Below are positions 39,474-49,445 of a stretch of 64,000 nucleotides of DNA, in pieces; position 1 is the stretch's first letter, and every line of letters starts with the position of its first letter. The notes beneath the pieces are model-generated. The model saw only the letters and a program-made list of their open reading frames with translations. It did no database searches and was not told where the DNA came from. The position numbers and the translations under genes were made by a program. Where the stretch lies: assembly GCA_013285405.1 (NCBI GenBank), contig CP053446.1:2465001-2529000 (forward strand). The letters run 5' to 3'. Source of the DNA: Ignavibacteriota bacterium. GTDB lineage: Bacteria; Bacteroidota; Ignavibacteria; Ignavibacteriales; Ignavibacteriaceae.

Positions 39474-41834
39474 TACTCGCTGCTTGACAAAAAAAGAATC
39501 ATTGTTATCTTACCATCAACCATCAACCATCAACCATCAACCATCAATCTCTTAATCTTTTTACTTTTATCTTTAATCTTAATTACACCCACGCTTAACG
39601 CACAAATAAAAATTGAAGAACGAGTAGAGATAAATCCAGAAGAATCAAAAACAATAAACCCAGCACAGAGCGGATGTGTGTTTGGAAATTGTTCTTACTA
39701 TGATTGCGATTCGAGCCAGATATATATCCACTTCACACCTGCATCAGTAGAACCGGGAGGTTCGACCATAATAAAACTATGGATTACACCGAATCAATAT
39801 GAATATAACGAAGATAATTATGATATTCTTCAGAAAACGATAACCATAGAGCCAGAATGCGGGCAGTTAACTTATCTTGGAGGAGGAGAATATCTTTTCA
39901 CAGCACCTGATACACTCACAGTTGACTCTACAGTTGTTATAATAAACTATGAAAACTACAATCAATTCTGTGCAAGGTGGAATGCAGAGGGAGAAAGAAT
40001 GATAGTTAAAGATAATTTTGATTGCATAAACTGTCCGATGCCATTATTTAACATTCTGCAGAGAGACTACGCGGCAGAACAACTCACAATTAAGTGGGAC
40101 AGTCTTTTTGTGGAAGTAAGCCCAACAGAATTATTCCCCGGCGATACGGCTGATATAAATATAAAGAAACGATTACCTGATGGAACACTAACGGATTTTG
40201 ATACGACACAAACTTTTGAAGCAGCAATGCTTGAAGGTTGTACACTTGGAAACATTTTAGTTGATGACAGTATTGATGTATATTTTTATGATATAAACCA
40301 GCCGATAAAATTTGTTGCAGATACAACAGCAGATAGCACAGGATTAGTATTATTAAGAATTGGTTTAGTTGAAGAAATCGCAATGTTAAAAAGTAATAAT
40401 GATGAAGATGTTTTATTTGATTGTCTGCCGGGACCACCACAGACTTCGAATTATGCAATTGTACAAGCATATATAAATGAAGAACCAACTATACTGCTTG
40501 GAGAGACAAAATATTACCAGGCAAGATATAAAACAGTTGATGAATTGATGATTGAAGAAGCCCCCGTTGATGCAAATGGAATTCCTTACCTTGATGGAGG
40601 ATTGTCTGAAGATGTTTGGGGTAATAATCCTGTAACAGTTATTGATACTTGTAATGATTGTGCTAAGAAAATGGGTGTTTACTGGGAGAAAAAATATCCA
40701 ACGAATGAATTTGAAAATGTCCCCATCGATGTGAAAGGCAAAACATATAATCATAGTATCATTAAAATGAATCCATTACAGTCCGGATTGATTAGGTTAG
40801 TTGGTAGATACTGGGATAAAGATTCAACTTATTTTATAACATTAAAAGCAAAAAGGGAGAATGGAGATTCTGCACAAATACAAATAAAGATTGTGAAGCC
40901 ATCTATGATATGGAATGGACAAAATTCTTCATTTGAAAAAGCGAAAGATGTACTTAATAATACTGTAAATATAGATTCACTATGTATTTTTTATGGGGGC
41001 ATACATGGTATTCCTCCTCAATTAATTAAAGGACAAATGTTCACGGAATCAGCGAAAACATATTTCAATTCATTGTCAGATTCCGGATTTGCGCCATCTT
41101 ACAGGTTTGAACCGTTTACGACTCAATATGAGCCAAATTATAAGACAAACCCTAAATATAATAGTTATTATATCTATGACTCTACTTACACTTATCCTAA
41201 TATGCCAACACATTACAATGTCCAATTAATTAATTATCCATCTCAAATTTATACCGTTTGGGATATGGTGAAAAATTATTCTAAACTAGTAAACCCGAAC
41301 CCTGATGTGAATTATTATGGTGGAAGAAATTCTACCACTCACAGAGTTTGGCTCGGTTACACAGTTGTCGATACTATTTATACAAGAATTGCGAATGAAT
41401 TTGCTGAGTTGTATCCCGAGTTAACTAATGTTCAGAAATATGATTCTACGAATAATAAAATGATTGATTTTTTGAAAAACGAATGGACCAGAAATGATGC
41501 ACCCAAGGGAACTAAAAATAATATTGCACAAACTCGAGTCGCAAGTTCTTACGGATTAGCCCAATTTTTATATGGAACAGCACGTGACATCGGTTATCCT
41601 AAGGAGGACGTTCCTGAGAATATTAATTTGATGAATTATGTGTACCTCTTTTATAAAACTCAAAAAAAATATTTGTGCGATGGATTAGGAATTAATGTTG
41701 AAAGTAGTAATAATTGGTCAGAGGGTTATGAGCATTCTTTTTGTAAATGGATATACGATTCTAAATGGAATCCCTATGATTTGGTATATTCAAAAAAAAT
41801 TATCAACAATTCAAAAAGATTTTTCCCACAATAA
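39474..41834 (+). CDS. Secreted protein with C-terminal lytic-transglycosylase-like domain; start unresolved
   Basis: The frame is open from 39474 to 41834 but has no ATG, GTG or TTG before GTG 39678, although codons from 39549 encode a typical signal-peptide core (LLIFLLLSLILITPTLNAQ). The start must lie upstream of, or within, the (CCATCAA)5 tract. The mature protein has N-terminal beta-sandwich domains with several cysteines. Its C-terminal 280 residues resemble an SLT lysozyme-like domain: GIPPQLIKGQMFTESA with the candidate catalytic Glu, then SSYGLAQFLYGTARDIGYP. It would cut peptidoglycan or a similar glycan. It is the first of three secreted proteins in one direction. Confidence 0.7.
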   Translation, partial: YSLLDKKRIIVILPSTINHQPSTINLLIFLLLSLILITPTLNAQIKIEERVEINPEESKTINPAQSGCVFGNCSYYDCDSSQIYIHFTPASVEPGGSTIIKLWITPNQYEYNEDNYDILQKTITIEPECGQLTYLGGGEYLFTAPDTLTVDSTVVIINYENYNQFCARWNAEGERMIVKDNFDCINCPMPLFNILQRDYAAEQLTIKWDSLFVEVSPTELFPGDTADINIKKRLPDGTLTDFDTTQTFEAAMLEGCTLGNILVDDSIDVYFYDINQPIKFVADTTADSTGLVLLRIGLVEEIAMLKSNNDEDVLFDCLPGPPQTSNYAIVQAYINEEPTILLGETKYYQARYKTVDELMIEEAPVDANGIPYLDGGLSEDVWGNNPVTVIDTCNDCAKKMGVYWEKKYPTNEFENVPIDVKGKTYNHSIIKMNPLQSGLIRLVGRYWDKDSTYFITLKAKRENGDSAQIQIKIVKPSMIWNGQNSSFEKAKDVLNNTVNIDSLCIFYGGIHGIPPQLIKGQMFTESAKTYFNSLSDSGFAPSYRFEPFTTQYEPNYKTNPKYNSYYIYDSTYTYPNMPTHYNVQLINYPSQIYTVWDMVKNYSKLVNPNPDVNYYGGRNSTTHRVWLGYTVVDTIYTRIANEFAELYPELTNVQKYDSTNNKMIDFLKNEWTRNDAPKGTKNNIAQTRVASSYGLAQFLYGTARDIGYPKEDVPENINLMNYVYLFYKTQKKYLCDGLGINVESSNNWSEGYEHSFCKWIYDSKWNPYDLVYSKKIINNSKRFFPQ
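39513..39547 (+). repeat. Heptanucleotide tandem repeat (CCATCAA)5
   Basis: Five perfect copies of CCATCAA, directly upstream of the signal-peptide core of the secreted SLT-like protein. Seven is not a multiple of three, so each gain or loss of a copy changes the frame. With five copies the ATG at 39451 runs to a TAA at 39553; with three or six copies it would continue into the signal peptide and whole protein. Confidence 0.9.
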
Positions 41835-41849
41835 AATTTGGTAAAGAAA

Positions 41850-43778
41850 ATGAAAAAATTAATGTTCTTATATGTAATCTTTTTAACTACTATTCAGTTT
41901 GCACAACCAGGTGTTACACAAGAAGAAATTGAAGAAATCAATGCAGCAATTGTTGCAAGTTGTGGGTCTGATTATGGAGCATCTGATATAATGAGTGTTA
42001 ATAGATCAAAAAATACAATGAGGCAATTCGGTTTCGAAGTAGTAGATACATATTCTACTTTGGAAGAATGTTTTATATTTTTGGCTTATACCCAAGATCA
42101 AGCAAACGATTTTAAATCAACTGGTATAGTTGGCATATATAGAAATCACACAATATTATGGAAAACTAATCCTGTTATAAAATGTTTTGATATGCGTAAT
42201 TCTGTGATAATGGGAGTTATGGATTTGAACTTAGATGGTAACATTGATATCATTACCTCTTGGAATAGTGGTTTCAGCGGAGGATTATCGGATATATGGA
42301 TCTTGAGCTGGAATGGAACAAGCGGTTGGTTTATTAATGATATTGATGAAGATAGTTCAAGTTCTGTTGGGGGCTTTACTGATGATATTGGAGTGCTGGA
42401 TAGAGATGGTGATGGAATTTCAGAGTTATGTGTTAGTGCTGGATGTTTTAGTTGGAATGGAAGTCTGTATGGGAACTGGGATAATCAGCCATTTCCTGAA
42501 ATCATTCCTAAAGATGCCTTAGATGCAGAAATTAATTGCAAAGTTGAGAAAGTATCCGGTAATTACAAATATTATTATAAGGTTAAAAATACTATCTCAA
42601 GCTTACAAAGAATTATACTATTCGGAATTGATGCTCAGACAGAAAATATTTCTGAATTTAATCAACCACTAGACTGGCACTTCTTTTTTAGGGGAGATGA
42701 AAATTTTATATGGGCTTTCATTGAGTCTCCAGAATGGAATTATCCTGAGGCATTTATTAAGCCTGGAGAAGAAAAAAACAATTATTTTTTCACTAGTTCC
42801 GGTCTTCCAAAAATTAATAATATTTATGTACAGGGTTATAATACAGAATGCGATTTAGAAATAGAACAGGTCAAATTAAATTCCTTTGTCACAAATACAC
42901 TATCTCCAAATAATCCTCCGGATTCACTCATCCAACTAGATTTCCTTGACACACTTTTAAACTACACCCAACGCTCCTTCGAACTCGGCTGGATAGCAAA
43001 CCAAGTGATAGCAGATAAATACGACAGCCTATTTGTCACAACAAAAACACTTCTTCAGGGTAATCATATTCCTTGGGTTGAGTACACACTTCAATCCGTG
43101 ATTGATGAATGCAATCAAGACAGTTCAGGAAATATTACAAGCGAAGCTTATGCATTATTAAGATACAACACTGAATATTTATTAGAACACCTTCCGGAGG
43201 CTATTCCACCAGTCTTAACTTCAATCACACCTCAGATGATATTGAGATATGTATCGGGAGGCAACCCACCAACCGGTTTAACTGTAACTGCAACAGGTGA
43301 GAACTTCTCTGATTCATCAATAGCTTATTTTAATGGTAGCGCAAAAACTACAACTGTAATTTCAGACACAGTTCTTACCTTTCCAATTACTGGCTCAGAG
43401 ATGTCAACTCTTGGTAGTCACCAAATATGGATTAGCACCTATGGAATCAATTCAGATATTTCTGGAATAAATGTAGTTGATAATCTTAATATATTGTTGG
43501 GGCTACTTGTACCTACTCTTCAATGTGTGAGAAATAATGGTGGAGGATCATACACAGCATATTTCGGATATGTTAATGATAACGGTGTAAGTATCTATAT
43601 ACCGATTGGCAGTAAAAACAAGTTTGTATCACTTCAAATTGACAAGGGACAACCAAAGCTATTTCTGCCTGGCACACATACAAATGTATTCAGTGTAAAT
43701 TTCAACGGAAAAAATTTAACCTGGACTCTGGATCAGGCAAGTGTAACAGCAAATAAGAACTCTACACCGTGTCCGTAA
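41850..43778 (+). CDS. Secreted protein with repeat-like propeller segment and IPT/TIG domain
   Basis: A 642-aa exported protein (signal peptide MKKLMFLYVIFLTTIQFAQ). Residues about 120-200 contain Asp-rich loops (MDLNLDGNIDIIT, LDRDGDGISELCV) of the FG-GAP/calcium-binding type. Residues about 455-555 form an IPT/TIG immunoglobulin-like domain (TSITPQMILRYVSGGN to GSHQIWIST). No T9SS sorting domain is present. ATG 41850 is 15 bases after the previous stop, so the cluster is co-transcribed. It may be a surface adhesion or binding protein; this is inferred from domains only. Confidence 0.8.
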   Translation: MKKLMFLYVIFLTTIQFAQPGVTQEEIEEINAAIVASCGSDYGASDIMSVNRSKNTMRQFGFEVVDTYSTLEECFIFLAYTQDQANDFKSTGIVGIYRNHTILWKTNPVIKCFDMRNSVIMGVMDLNLDGNIDIITSWNSGFSGGLSDIWILSWNGTSGWFINDIDEDSSSSVGGFTDDIGVLDRDGDGISELCVSAGCFSWNGSLYGNWDNQPFPEIIPKDALDAEINCKVEKVSGNYKYYYKVKNTISSLQRIILFGIDAQTENISEFNQPLDWHFFFRGDENFIWAFIESPEWNYPEAFIKPGEEKNNYFFTSSGLPKINNIYVQGYNTECDLEIEQVKLNSFVTNTLSPNNPPDSLIQLDFLDTLLNYTQRSFELGWIANQVIADKYDSLFVTTKTLLQGNHIPWVEYTLQSVIDECNQDSSGNITSEAYALLRYNTEYLLEHLPEAIPPVLTSITPQMILRYVSGGNPPTGLTVTATGENFSDSSIAYFNGSAKTTTVISDTVLTFPITGSEMSTLGSHQIWISTYGINSDISGINVVDNLNILLGLLVPTLQCVRNNGGGSYTAYFGYVNDNGVSIYIPIGSKNKFVSLQIDKGQPKLFLPGTHTNVFSVNFNGKNLTWTLDQASVTANKNSTPCP

Positions 43779-43816
43779 GTATTGTAAAATGTATAATTAA
43801 CAATTAAAAATTTACA

Positions 43817-44473
43817 ATGAAAAATAAATTATTCTTACTCGTACTCTTAATCTTACTCTTACTCAGAGAAAACTTTGCACAAAACATTTACGAAATCCAG
43901 CCGGGCACAAAAGGTAACGAGATAACACTAACGATTGCAAATATTTCAGAAACAAATCCTGCAGAAAATGTTAAAGTAAGGCCTCCCCAACCCCTCCAAA
44001 GGAGGGGCTTTCAGGAAGAGCCAATTACTTTTCACCAATCAGAGAAAATTATTGAGAGGATAGAACCAACAGAAGAAGCGGAAGTAACATTCACATTTGA
44101 TATAAGCAGAAATGTTTCAATTACAAAAAAAGATACAATTGAGTTTATGATAACAGATGCAAACGGACTGATGATGACAAAGACATTCATCTTCAGTTAC
44201 ATTGGTCCAAAAGAATTTAAGCTTGAGCAGAATTATCCGAATCCATTTAATCCAAGTACAGTAATCAGTTATCAGTTGCCGGTGATCAGTAAAGTATTGT
44301 TGAAAGTTTACGATATACTTGGCAGTGAAGTCGTAACATTAGTAAATGCAGAACAACAGCCTGGATATTATGAAGTTCAATTTAACGCAATGAACTATGC
44401 GAGTGGAATGTATGTTTATAGATTGCAAGCAGATAACTATTTATCTGTAAAAAAGATGTTGGTAGTTAAATAA
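43817..44473 (+). CDS. Small secreted protein with T9SS sorting domain
   Basis: A 218-aa protein with signal peptide (MKNKLFLLVLLILLLLRENFAQ), a beta-sandwich domain of about 100 residues and a C-terminal T9SS type A sorting domain (QNYPNPFNPSTVISYQLP to KKMLVVK). A short palindromic DNA element (43991-44007) is read in frame within residues 55-66. It ends the three-gene cluster and is the only member with the sorting domain, so it may act as the surface anchor for the other two; that is inference. Confidence 0.85.
   Translation: MKNKLFLLVLLILLLLRENFAQNIYEIQPGTKGNEITLTIANISETNPAENVKVRPPQPLQRRGFQEEPITFHQSEKIIERIEPTEEAEVTFTFDISRNVSITKKDTIEFMITDANGLMMTKTFIFSYIGPKEFKLEQNYPNPFNPSTVISYQLPVISKVLLKVYDILGSEVVTLVNAEQQPGYYEVQFNAMNYASGMYVYRLQADNYLSVKKMLVVK
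43991..44007. repeat. Palindromic element inside a coding region
   Basis: CCCCTCC-AAA-GGAGGGG, within a GC-rich island (about 43981-44013) quite unlike the surrounding AT-rich gene. It encodes RPPQPLQRRGF in frame. Similar CCCTCC/GGAGGG palindromes are normally intergenic. Confidence 0.55.
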
Positions 44474-44510
44474 ATGAATAGTCGGGTTTTCAATCAATTC
44501 AACATTAGGA

Positions 44511-46436
44511 TTAATCCTTTAACACCTGTTGTAAAGCCGGATGAAGCTTAAAGCCCGGTAAGTCATTCAATATTTTTTTAAGATAAATTTTTGCTCTGTC
44601 AGTTTTTCCAAATTTTACTTCATAATAAGCTCTGTTCGATAACATCTGCCCGACCATTCTCTCAACCTGATCAATGTAATAGTTTCTGTTTGAAGAAATT
44701 CTGATTTGAAAATCCGGATCAGGTGCAGGAACATATTCATCTCCCTGCACAACTTTGTAGAAAAATAAATGCGGAACCAAGTTATATCCATCCGGAATTT
44801 TGAATTCACCTCGTTTCATTTCCTGATCAACCAACTCAGGAGCAATAAAATAATCTCTCTTGCTTACATTCGTCTTAATCAGATTACTCATAATAGTTCT
44901 GTAAAGATTTTCCAGTCTATTGGCATCAAATTTTTCGTCCCGCTCAAACGGCTGAAGTGCGATCAGGAATTGATCAACTTCATTATTTACTCCACTAAGA
45001 ATGTTCGGATCGTGATTGTTGATTTGGTTGTAGTACCACGATCGTCTCAGAAGTTCTTTGTCAATTATTGTAATATCTTTTCTCTGATTTTCAACGTACT
45101 GGTAGTAATACGAAGCTGATATAAAATAATCCCATTGATAGCTGAATATAATCGAATTTTTTGGTGAAGTATTTAATATTGCTTTGGTGTAATCTTCATA
45201 AGTATAAACACCGCTTTGATCCACTTCCCTGAAATTAAAAAATAGTTGAATTACCAAAACCAGTCCCAAGCCAATCAGTCCGTAATTTTTAGGAAGGCTT
45301 TTCATTTCCAAAATTTTTAAAGCACCAAAGGATGAAAAGAAAGCAAGCATTATAAAAGCAAGTAAAAAATAAGAATCAATATCGTGAATATCATAATTGA
45401 TCGAATAAAATAAAGTGAAGAGAAAAGAGATGAGAATAAACAAGCCGAGAGTTTTTGATCTGAATAACGATACAATTAGACCAATCAATACAAAAAGTAA
45501 TCCAATAAAAAATTCAAAAGGAAGAATGTTCCAAAAATGACTGAACTGTTTTCCCGCAGAATCAAATGATGTGAACAACCAAACCTGATATTGTCTTCCG
45601 GTGACGTGACGATAAATTCTTTCCCAATCGATTGGGTTTCCCCAATTCAATATTGGATTTTGTGAAGCTCTCAATGGCAGATAAGAATAAATCGCAATAA
45701 GAACAAGGATGAAAAGAGTAATCATCAGTGCTAATTTTTTAAAACTTGCTGAATTGAATTTGTATCGTGAAAAATATAAGTAAGCAGTTCCGGGAAGTAT
45801 CATCAATGTTGTAAGATGATTTGTAAATCCGAGTGCGAGAAAAAATGCAAACAATAACCAGTTCGAAAGTTTATCATTCTCAAAAGATTTTACGTATGCT
45901 TTCAGAAGAAAAAATATGATGAGTGTTATTAAAAGTAAGTGAAGTGAATAAACTTCAACCGAAGTACTTTGAAACCAGAATGTTCTGCTGAATGCAAGTG
46001 AAAGTCCGCCAAATACTGCTGTGATCAACTTGAAATTTTCCGGAATTTCAATTTGTTTTTCTGTTGACTGCTCTTTGCTTTTCTTCTTCTCTTTCTTAGC
46101 TGATTCTTTTGATAAATTTTTCTTTCTGAAAACCAAAATATTATCAAGACAATATTTTATTGTGTAAGTAAAAACGCCAACTCCGATACTGCAATAAATT
46201 GTAGCAAGAATATTTAATTGAAATATTTTTGAAAATGGAAGTGGAATCAGTGAGAACAAATATCCGATCATTGTGAATAATGGATAGCCGGTCGGATGTG
46301 CAATTCCAAGTGTTGCCTGAACTGCAGCAAGTTCGCCGGAATCAATCTGAACAACAGAAGGTGCAAGTGTGAATAAATATATTATAAATACAAATATTGA
46401 AGTTAGAACAACGTAATACTTTTTTATCCGGATCAT
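44511..46436 (-). CDS. DUF2723 family membrane protein (glycosyltransferase-like)
   Basis: A 641-aa protein with about ten membrane helices in residues 8-420 and a soluble C-terminal part. The N-terminal signature LAPSVVQIDSGELAAVQATL plus GIAHPTGYPLF defines DUF2723, a family related to GT-C glycosyltransferases such as protein O-mannosyltransferases. The Asp in the first loop is the likely catalytic residue by analogy. A Lys-rich cytoplasmic loop (KKEKKKSKEQ, near residue 115) is unusual. It probably transfers sugar from a lipid donor to a protein or lipid outside the membrane. ATG 46436. Confidence 0.85.
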   Translation of the reverse strand: MIRIKKYYVVLTSIFVFIIYLFTLAPSVVQIDSGELAAVQATLGIAHPTGYPLFTMIGYLFSLIPLPFSKIFQLNILATIYCSIGVGVFTYTIKYCLDNILVFRKKNLSKESAKKEKKKSKEQSTEKQIEIPENFKLITAVFGGLSLAFSRTFWFQSTSVEVYSLHLLLITLIIFFLLKAYVKSFENDKLSNWLLFAFFLALGFTNHLTTLMILPGTAYLYFSRYKFNSASFKKLALMITLFILVLIAIYSYLPLRASQNPILNWGNPIDWERIYRHVTGRQYQVWLFTSFDSAGKQFSHFWNILPFEFFIGLLFVLIGLIVSLFRSKTLGLFILISFLFTLFYSINYDIHDIDSYFLLAFIMLAFFSSFGALKILEMKSLPKNYGLIGLGLVLVIQLFFNFREVDQSGVYTYEDYTKAILNTSPKNSIIFSYQWDYFISASYYYQYVENQRKDITIIDKELLRRSWYYNQINNHDPNILSGVNNEVDQFLIALQPFERDEKFDANRLENLYRTIMSNLIKTNVSKRDYFIAPELVDQEMKRGEFKIPDGYNLVPHLFFYKVVQGDEYVPAPDPDFQIRISSNRNYYIDQVERMVGQMLSNRAYYEVKFGKTDRAKIYLKKILNDLPGFKLHPALQQVLKD

Positions 46437-46646
46437 TCTGTGATATTAGTTATTGGTTTTTGGCTGATTGTTTTAGTTCTATGGTTGTCTGTTATAATTA
46501 TTGAACTTACATTACCAGTAATTGTCAGGTATCTCTTAAAAATATTCTTAAACCTGAAACTTAAACATAAACTTAAACAAAGAACTGATGGACTAAAAAT
46601 AAAAACAAACCAATCAGTAACTTAATTCAATTGTTGTTTTAAAGGA

Positions 46647-49445
46647 TTAAATCACTTTAATAAACTTAGAATAATTCTCTCTGTTGAACTGGAGAACAGA
46701 ATTTAATTTTTTCTTTAACGCTGAATCGTTTTCATATTTCATAAAACGCGCAAGCTTCCCAAATTTATTTTCTTCGATCGATAACTTTGAAGAACTACTG
46801 CTAAAGCTAAGTTGGTTAAAAATTTCTAAATTCTTAATGAAAATGTAATTATCAGCAAGCTCATTTAAAACTTTTTTGTGTTCTGATTTTGTAGAAAGTT
46901 CATTTAAAATAACCGGAATAGCTTTACCGATGAATTGATTTGCACTTTCAGGAGTTGAAAGCAGAAGATAATGAGCAGCATACTCAACATCATTTAATCC
47001 ACCAGAAATTTTCTTGAGATCAATTAATCCCATTTCAGCAGGAAAGCTGGATATTGATTTTGATCTGATATCATTTATTCCTTTTATGATCTCAGCGTCA
47101 GATAACTTAGAAATTCTTTTTAGAAATGATGTAGTCAGTTTAGAAAATAATTCTTTATTTCCGCCAACACAACTTGCTTTCAACATTGCCTGAAACTCCC
47201 AGATTCTTGCACGGCTACTCAAATATTCGGTGTATTTATCAAAATCCCAAACCAACTGACTGCTTGCACCTTCCGGTCGTAATCTGCAGTCAACAGAAAA
47301 TGGTGAAAGTTCTTTTTTTAAATCAGCCAGAAGATTCTGAAAATCATTTTGAATTTTTAGATACTTTCCTGAATTCTTTGCTGCAAATATCAGATCAATA
47401 TCAGAAGCAAAAGTCATTGTCCCGGTTCCTGTACTTCCGAGAACAATAATCAGATAATCATCATTCCATTTTTTCTTTATTCCGAATTCTTCCGAAACTA
47501 ATTTTATTTTATCGCTTACTGTTTCGCTCAAAGTTCTTGAAGCTGCTACAGAATCAATCTGACTGATAGTTAGCTGAACTGCAAGATTGAATAAAATATT
47601 TTTCAAACGGATTTTTTTGGTTTCATCTATTGAAATTATATTCAGAAAATCCCGACTTAGAAAACTCTCTCTTAAAATTTTATCTTCCGCGAAAAGATCG
47701 ACTGCCAATTGAGAGTTTTCACAAAGCTGTAGAAATATTTGTAGAAAATTTTCATCCGTAAATTCATTATACCAGATGGAAGGGAAATCAGCTTGCTTGA
47801 TAACACGAACGAAATTTGAAACACATAAATCAGGATCATCAGCATTCAGCAAATATTCGTAGAAATTATTTTCTATTTTGTTGAAGGATTCAAGTGCAGA
47901 TTTATCAAACTTTCTGCTTACGGTCAATCCTTTTCCTTCACGTAAAAATGAAATGTCTTTCGATGCTTTTTGTGGATTTGTAAACTTTATTTTAGTCAAA
48001 ATTTTATTTTCATCTTTTGTTTTTTCACTTTCACCAACAATTGAATTGTAAATATCTCTCACTTGTTTTCGAAATACTTTTACATTTTCCTTAAATTCAT
48101 TCAATGATTTAAATTCAAGATAAGTACTCAGCTTCTCTGCAATTTCCCCGCTTTCGGGAATTGTGTGTGTTTGTGTATTATTCATCAATTGGAGAAAGTG
48201 TTCGATTCTTCTATAAAACACATAAGCATCGTGTAGAATTTTATATTCATTCTTCTTCAAAAGTTTTGTATCACTTAGTTTTTCTAAGGCAGAAAAAGTA
48301 TTACCTGATTTTATTAATTCATCTTTCCCGCCGTTAAGAAGCTGTAATGCCTGAACCGTAAATTCAATATCTCTGATTCCACCGGGAATTAATTTTATGT
48401 TTGCATCTTCTGAATCACGTTCGATTATTTTTCTCAGTTTTTTCATTTGCTCAATTGGTGAAACGAAATGAACAGTCGGATAAACAAACCTGTCTATGTA
48501 TTTCATAAACTGTGAATAAAGTTTTTCATTTCCGCCAAGAAATCCGGCTTTGATGAGCATTTGTCTTTCCCAATCACTTCCACGAATTTCATAATAATCG
48601 AGATATTCCTGAATACTTCTGCACACCGATGAACTTTTACCATCAGGTCTCAATCGAAGATCAATTCTGTACAAACTTCCTGCTTCTGATGATGTACATT
48701 TTTCAAGAAATAACTGGATAGTTTCTGAAAGTATTTCACTGTAGTATCTGTTTCCGATTTTGCTCTCTTCATTATAAAAAATTATAATATCAATGTCTGA
48801 ACTATAATTCAATTCACCACCACCGAGCTTGCCAAGCGAAATTATACAGTACTCTTGTTTGACTGTATCGATCTTATATTTATTAAGTACGAAATCGTAA
48901 CAACTTTCAAATAATTTATTAGTTAACGTTGTTGCAATAATCGAAAGTTCAGATGTGATTCCTCTGACCTCTGCTTGACCAAGAATATCTTTCAAACCTA
49001 TTCTCAGAATTTCTCTTCTCTTCAGTGAATTTAGAGCGTGAGTTATTGCATCGAGTGATGAGTAACGAGAAATTCTATCCTCAACTTCAGCTTCAAATAT
49101 TTTTTTATCCAGCTTTGAATTAAGAATTGATGAATCGCTAACGAGATAGAAAAACTCCGGATTGATTACGAGAATATCGCTTAAATAATTACTGTTGGAT
49201 GCAATGCTAACAAGCATTTCAGCATAATGAGGATAACGCAGACACTCACTCAGGAAAAAGTATTTATCAAACATTCCATTGATTATTCTCAGCAGATTTG
49301 ATTCGGATGAATGAGTAAAGTAATGCTTATTAATTTCGGTCGTGAACAGTTTTATAAGACGTTCAAAATCCTGCGGTGGAAGTGAACCAGTAGAAAAGCC
49401 GGCAAGCTTATTTATAAAATTGTCAGATAATTTTTTTAATCGCAA
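46647..49445 (-). CDS. glnE: Glutamine synthetase adenylyltransferase/deadenylase
   Basis: A 932-aa bifunctional enzyme with two nucleotidyltransferase domains. The first has SLGKLGGGELNYSSDIDIII near residues 203-222. The second has LGSTGTGTMTFASDIDLIF near residues 663-685, with the usual KLGGRE part altered but the DxD retained. Helical GlnD_UR-type domains follow each. It adds AMP to, or removes it from, glutamine synthetase under PII control; a PII gene lies at 61093. The start is TTG 49445, since no ATG is available. The upstream 39 bp act as its probable promoter and are duplicated three more times to the right. Confidence 0.94.
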   Translation of the reverse strand: MRLKKLSDNFINKLAGFSTGSLPPQDFERLIKLFTTEINKHYFTHSSESNLLRIINGMFDKYFFLSECLRYPHYAEMLVSIASNSNYLSDILVINPEFFYLVSDSSILNSKLDKKIFEAEVEDRISRYSSLDAITHALNSLKRREILRIGLKDILGQAEVRGITSELSIIATTLTNKLFESCYDFVLNKYKIDTVKQEYCIISLGKLGGGELNYSSDIDIIIFYNEESKIGNRYYSEILSETIQLFLEKCTSSEAGSLYRIDLRLRPDGKSSSVCRSIQEYLDYYEIRGSDWERQMLIKAGFLGGNEKLYSQFMKYIDRFVYPTVHFVSPIEQMKKLRKIIERDSEDANIKLIPGGIRDIEFTVQALQLLNGGKDELIKSGNTFSALEKLSDTKLLKKNEYKILHDAYVFYRRIEHFLQLMNNTQTHTIPESGEIAEKLSTYLEFKSLNEFKENVKVFRKQVRDIYNSIVGESEKTKDENKILTKIKFTNPQKASKDISFLREGKGLTVSRKFDKSALESFNKIENNFYEYLLNADDPDLCVSNFVRVIKQADFPSIWYNEFTDENFLQIFLQLCENSQLAVDLFAEDKILRESFLSRDFLNIISIDETKKIRLKNILFNLAVQLTISQIDSVAASRTLSETVSDKIKLVSEEFGIKKKWNDDYLIIVLGSTGTGTMTFASDIDLIFAAKNSGKYLKIQNDFQNLLADLKKELSPFSVDCRLRPEGASSQLVWDFDKYTEYLSSRARIWEFQAMLKASCVGGNKELFSKLTTSFLKRISKLSDAEIIKGINDIRSKSISSFPAEMGLIDLKKISGGLNDVEYAAHYLLLSTPESANQFIGKAIPVILNELSTKSEHKKVLNELADNYIFIKNLEIFNQLSFSSSSSKLSIEENKFGKLARFMKYENDSALKKKLNSVLQFNRENYSKFIKVI

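Noticed and set aside
46440-46625. A 61-aa plus-strand ORF with a hydrophobic N-terminus and basic tail between the DUF2723 gene and glnE
   Set aside because: It starts at a GTG three bases from the divergent DUF2723 start with no ribosome-binding site, and the low-complexity AT-rich sequence can give such a peptide by chance. The 210-base gap is more likely regulatory.
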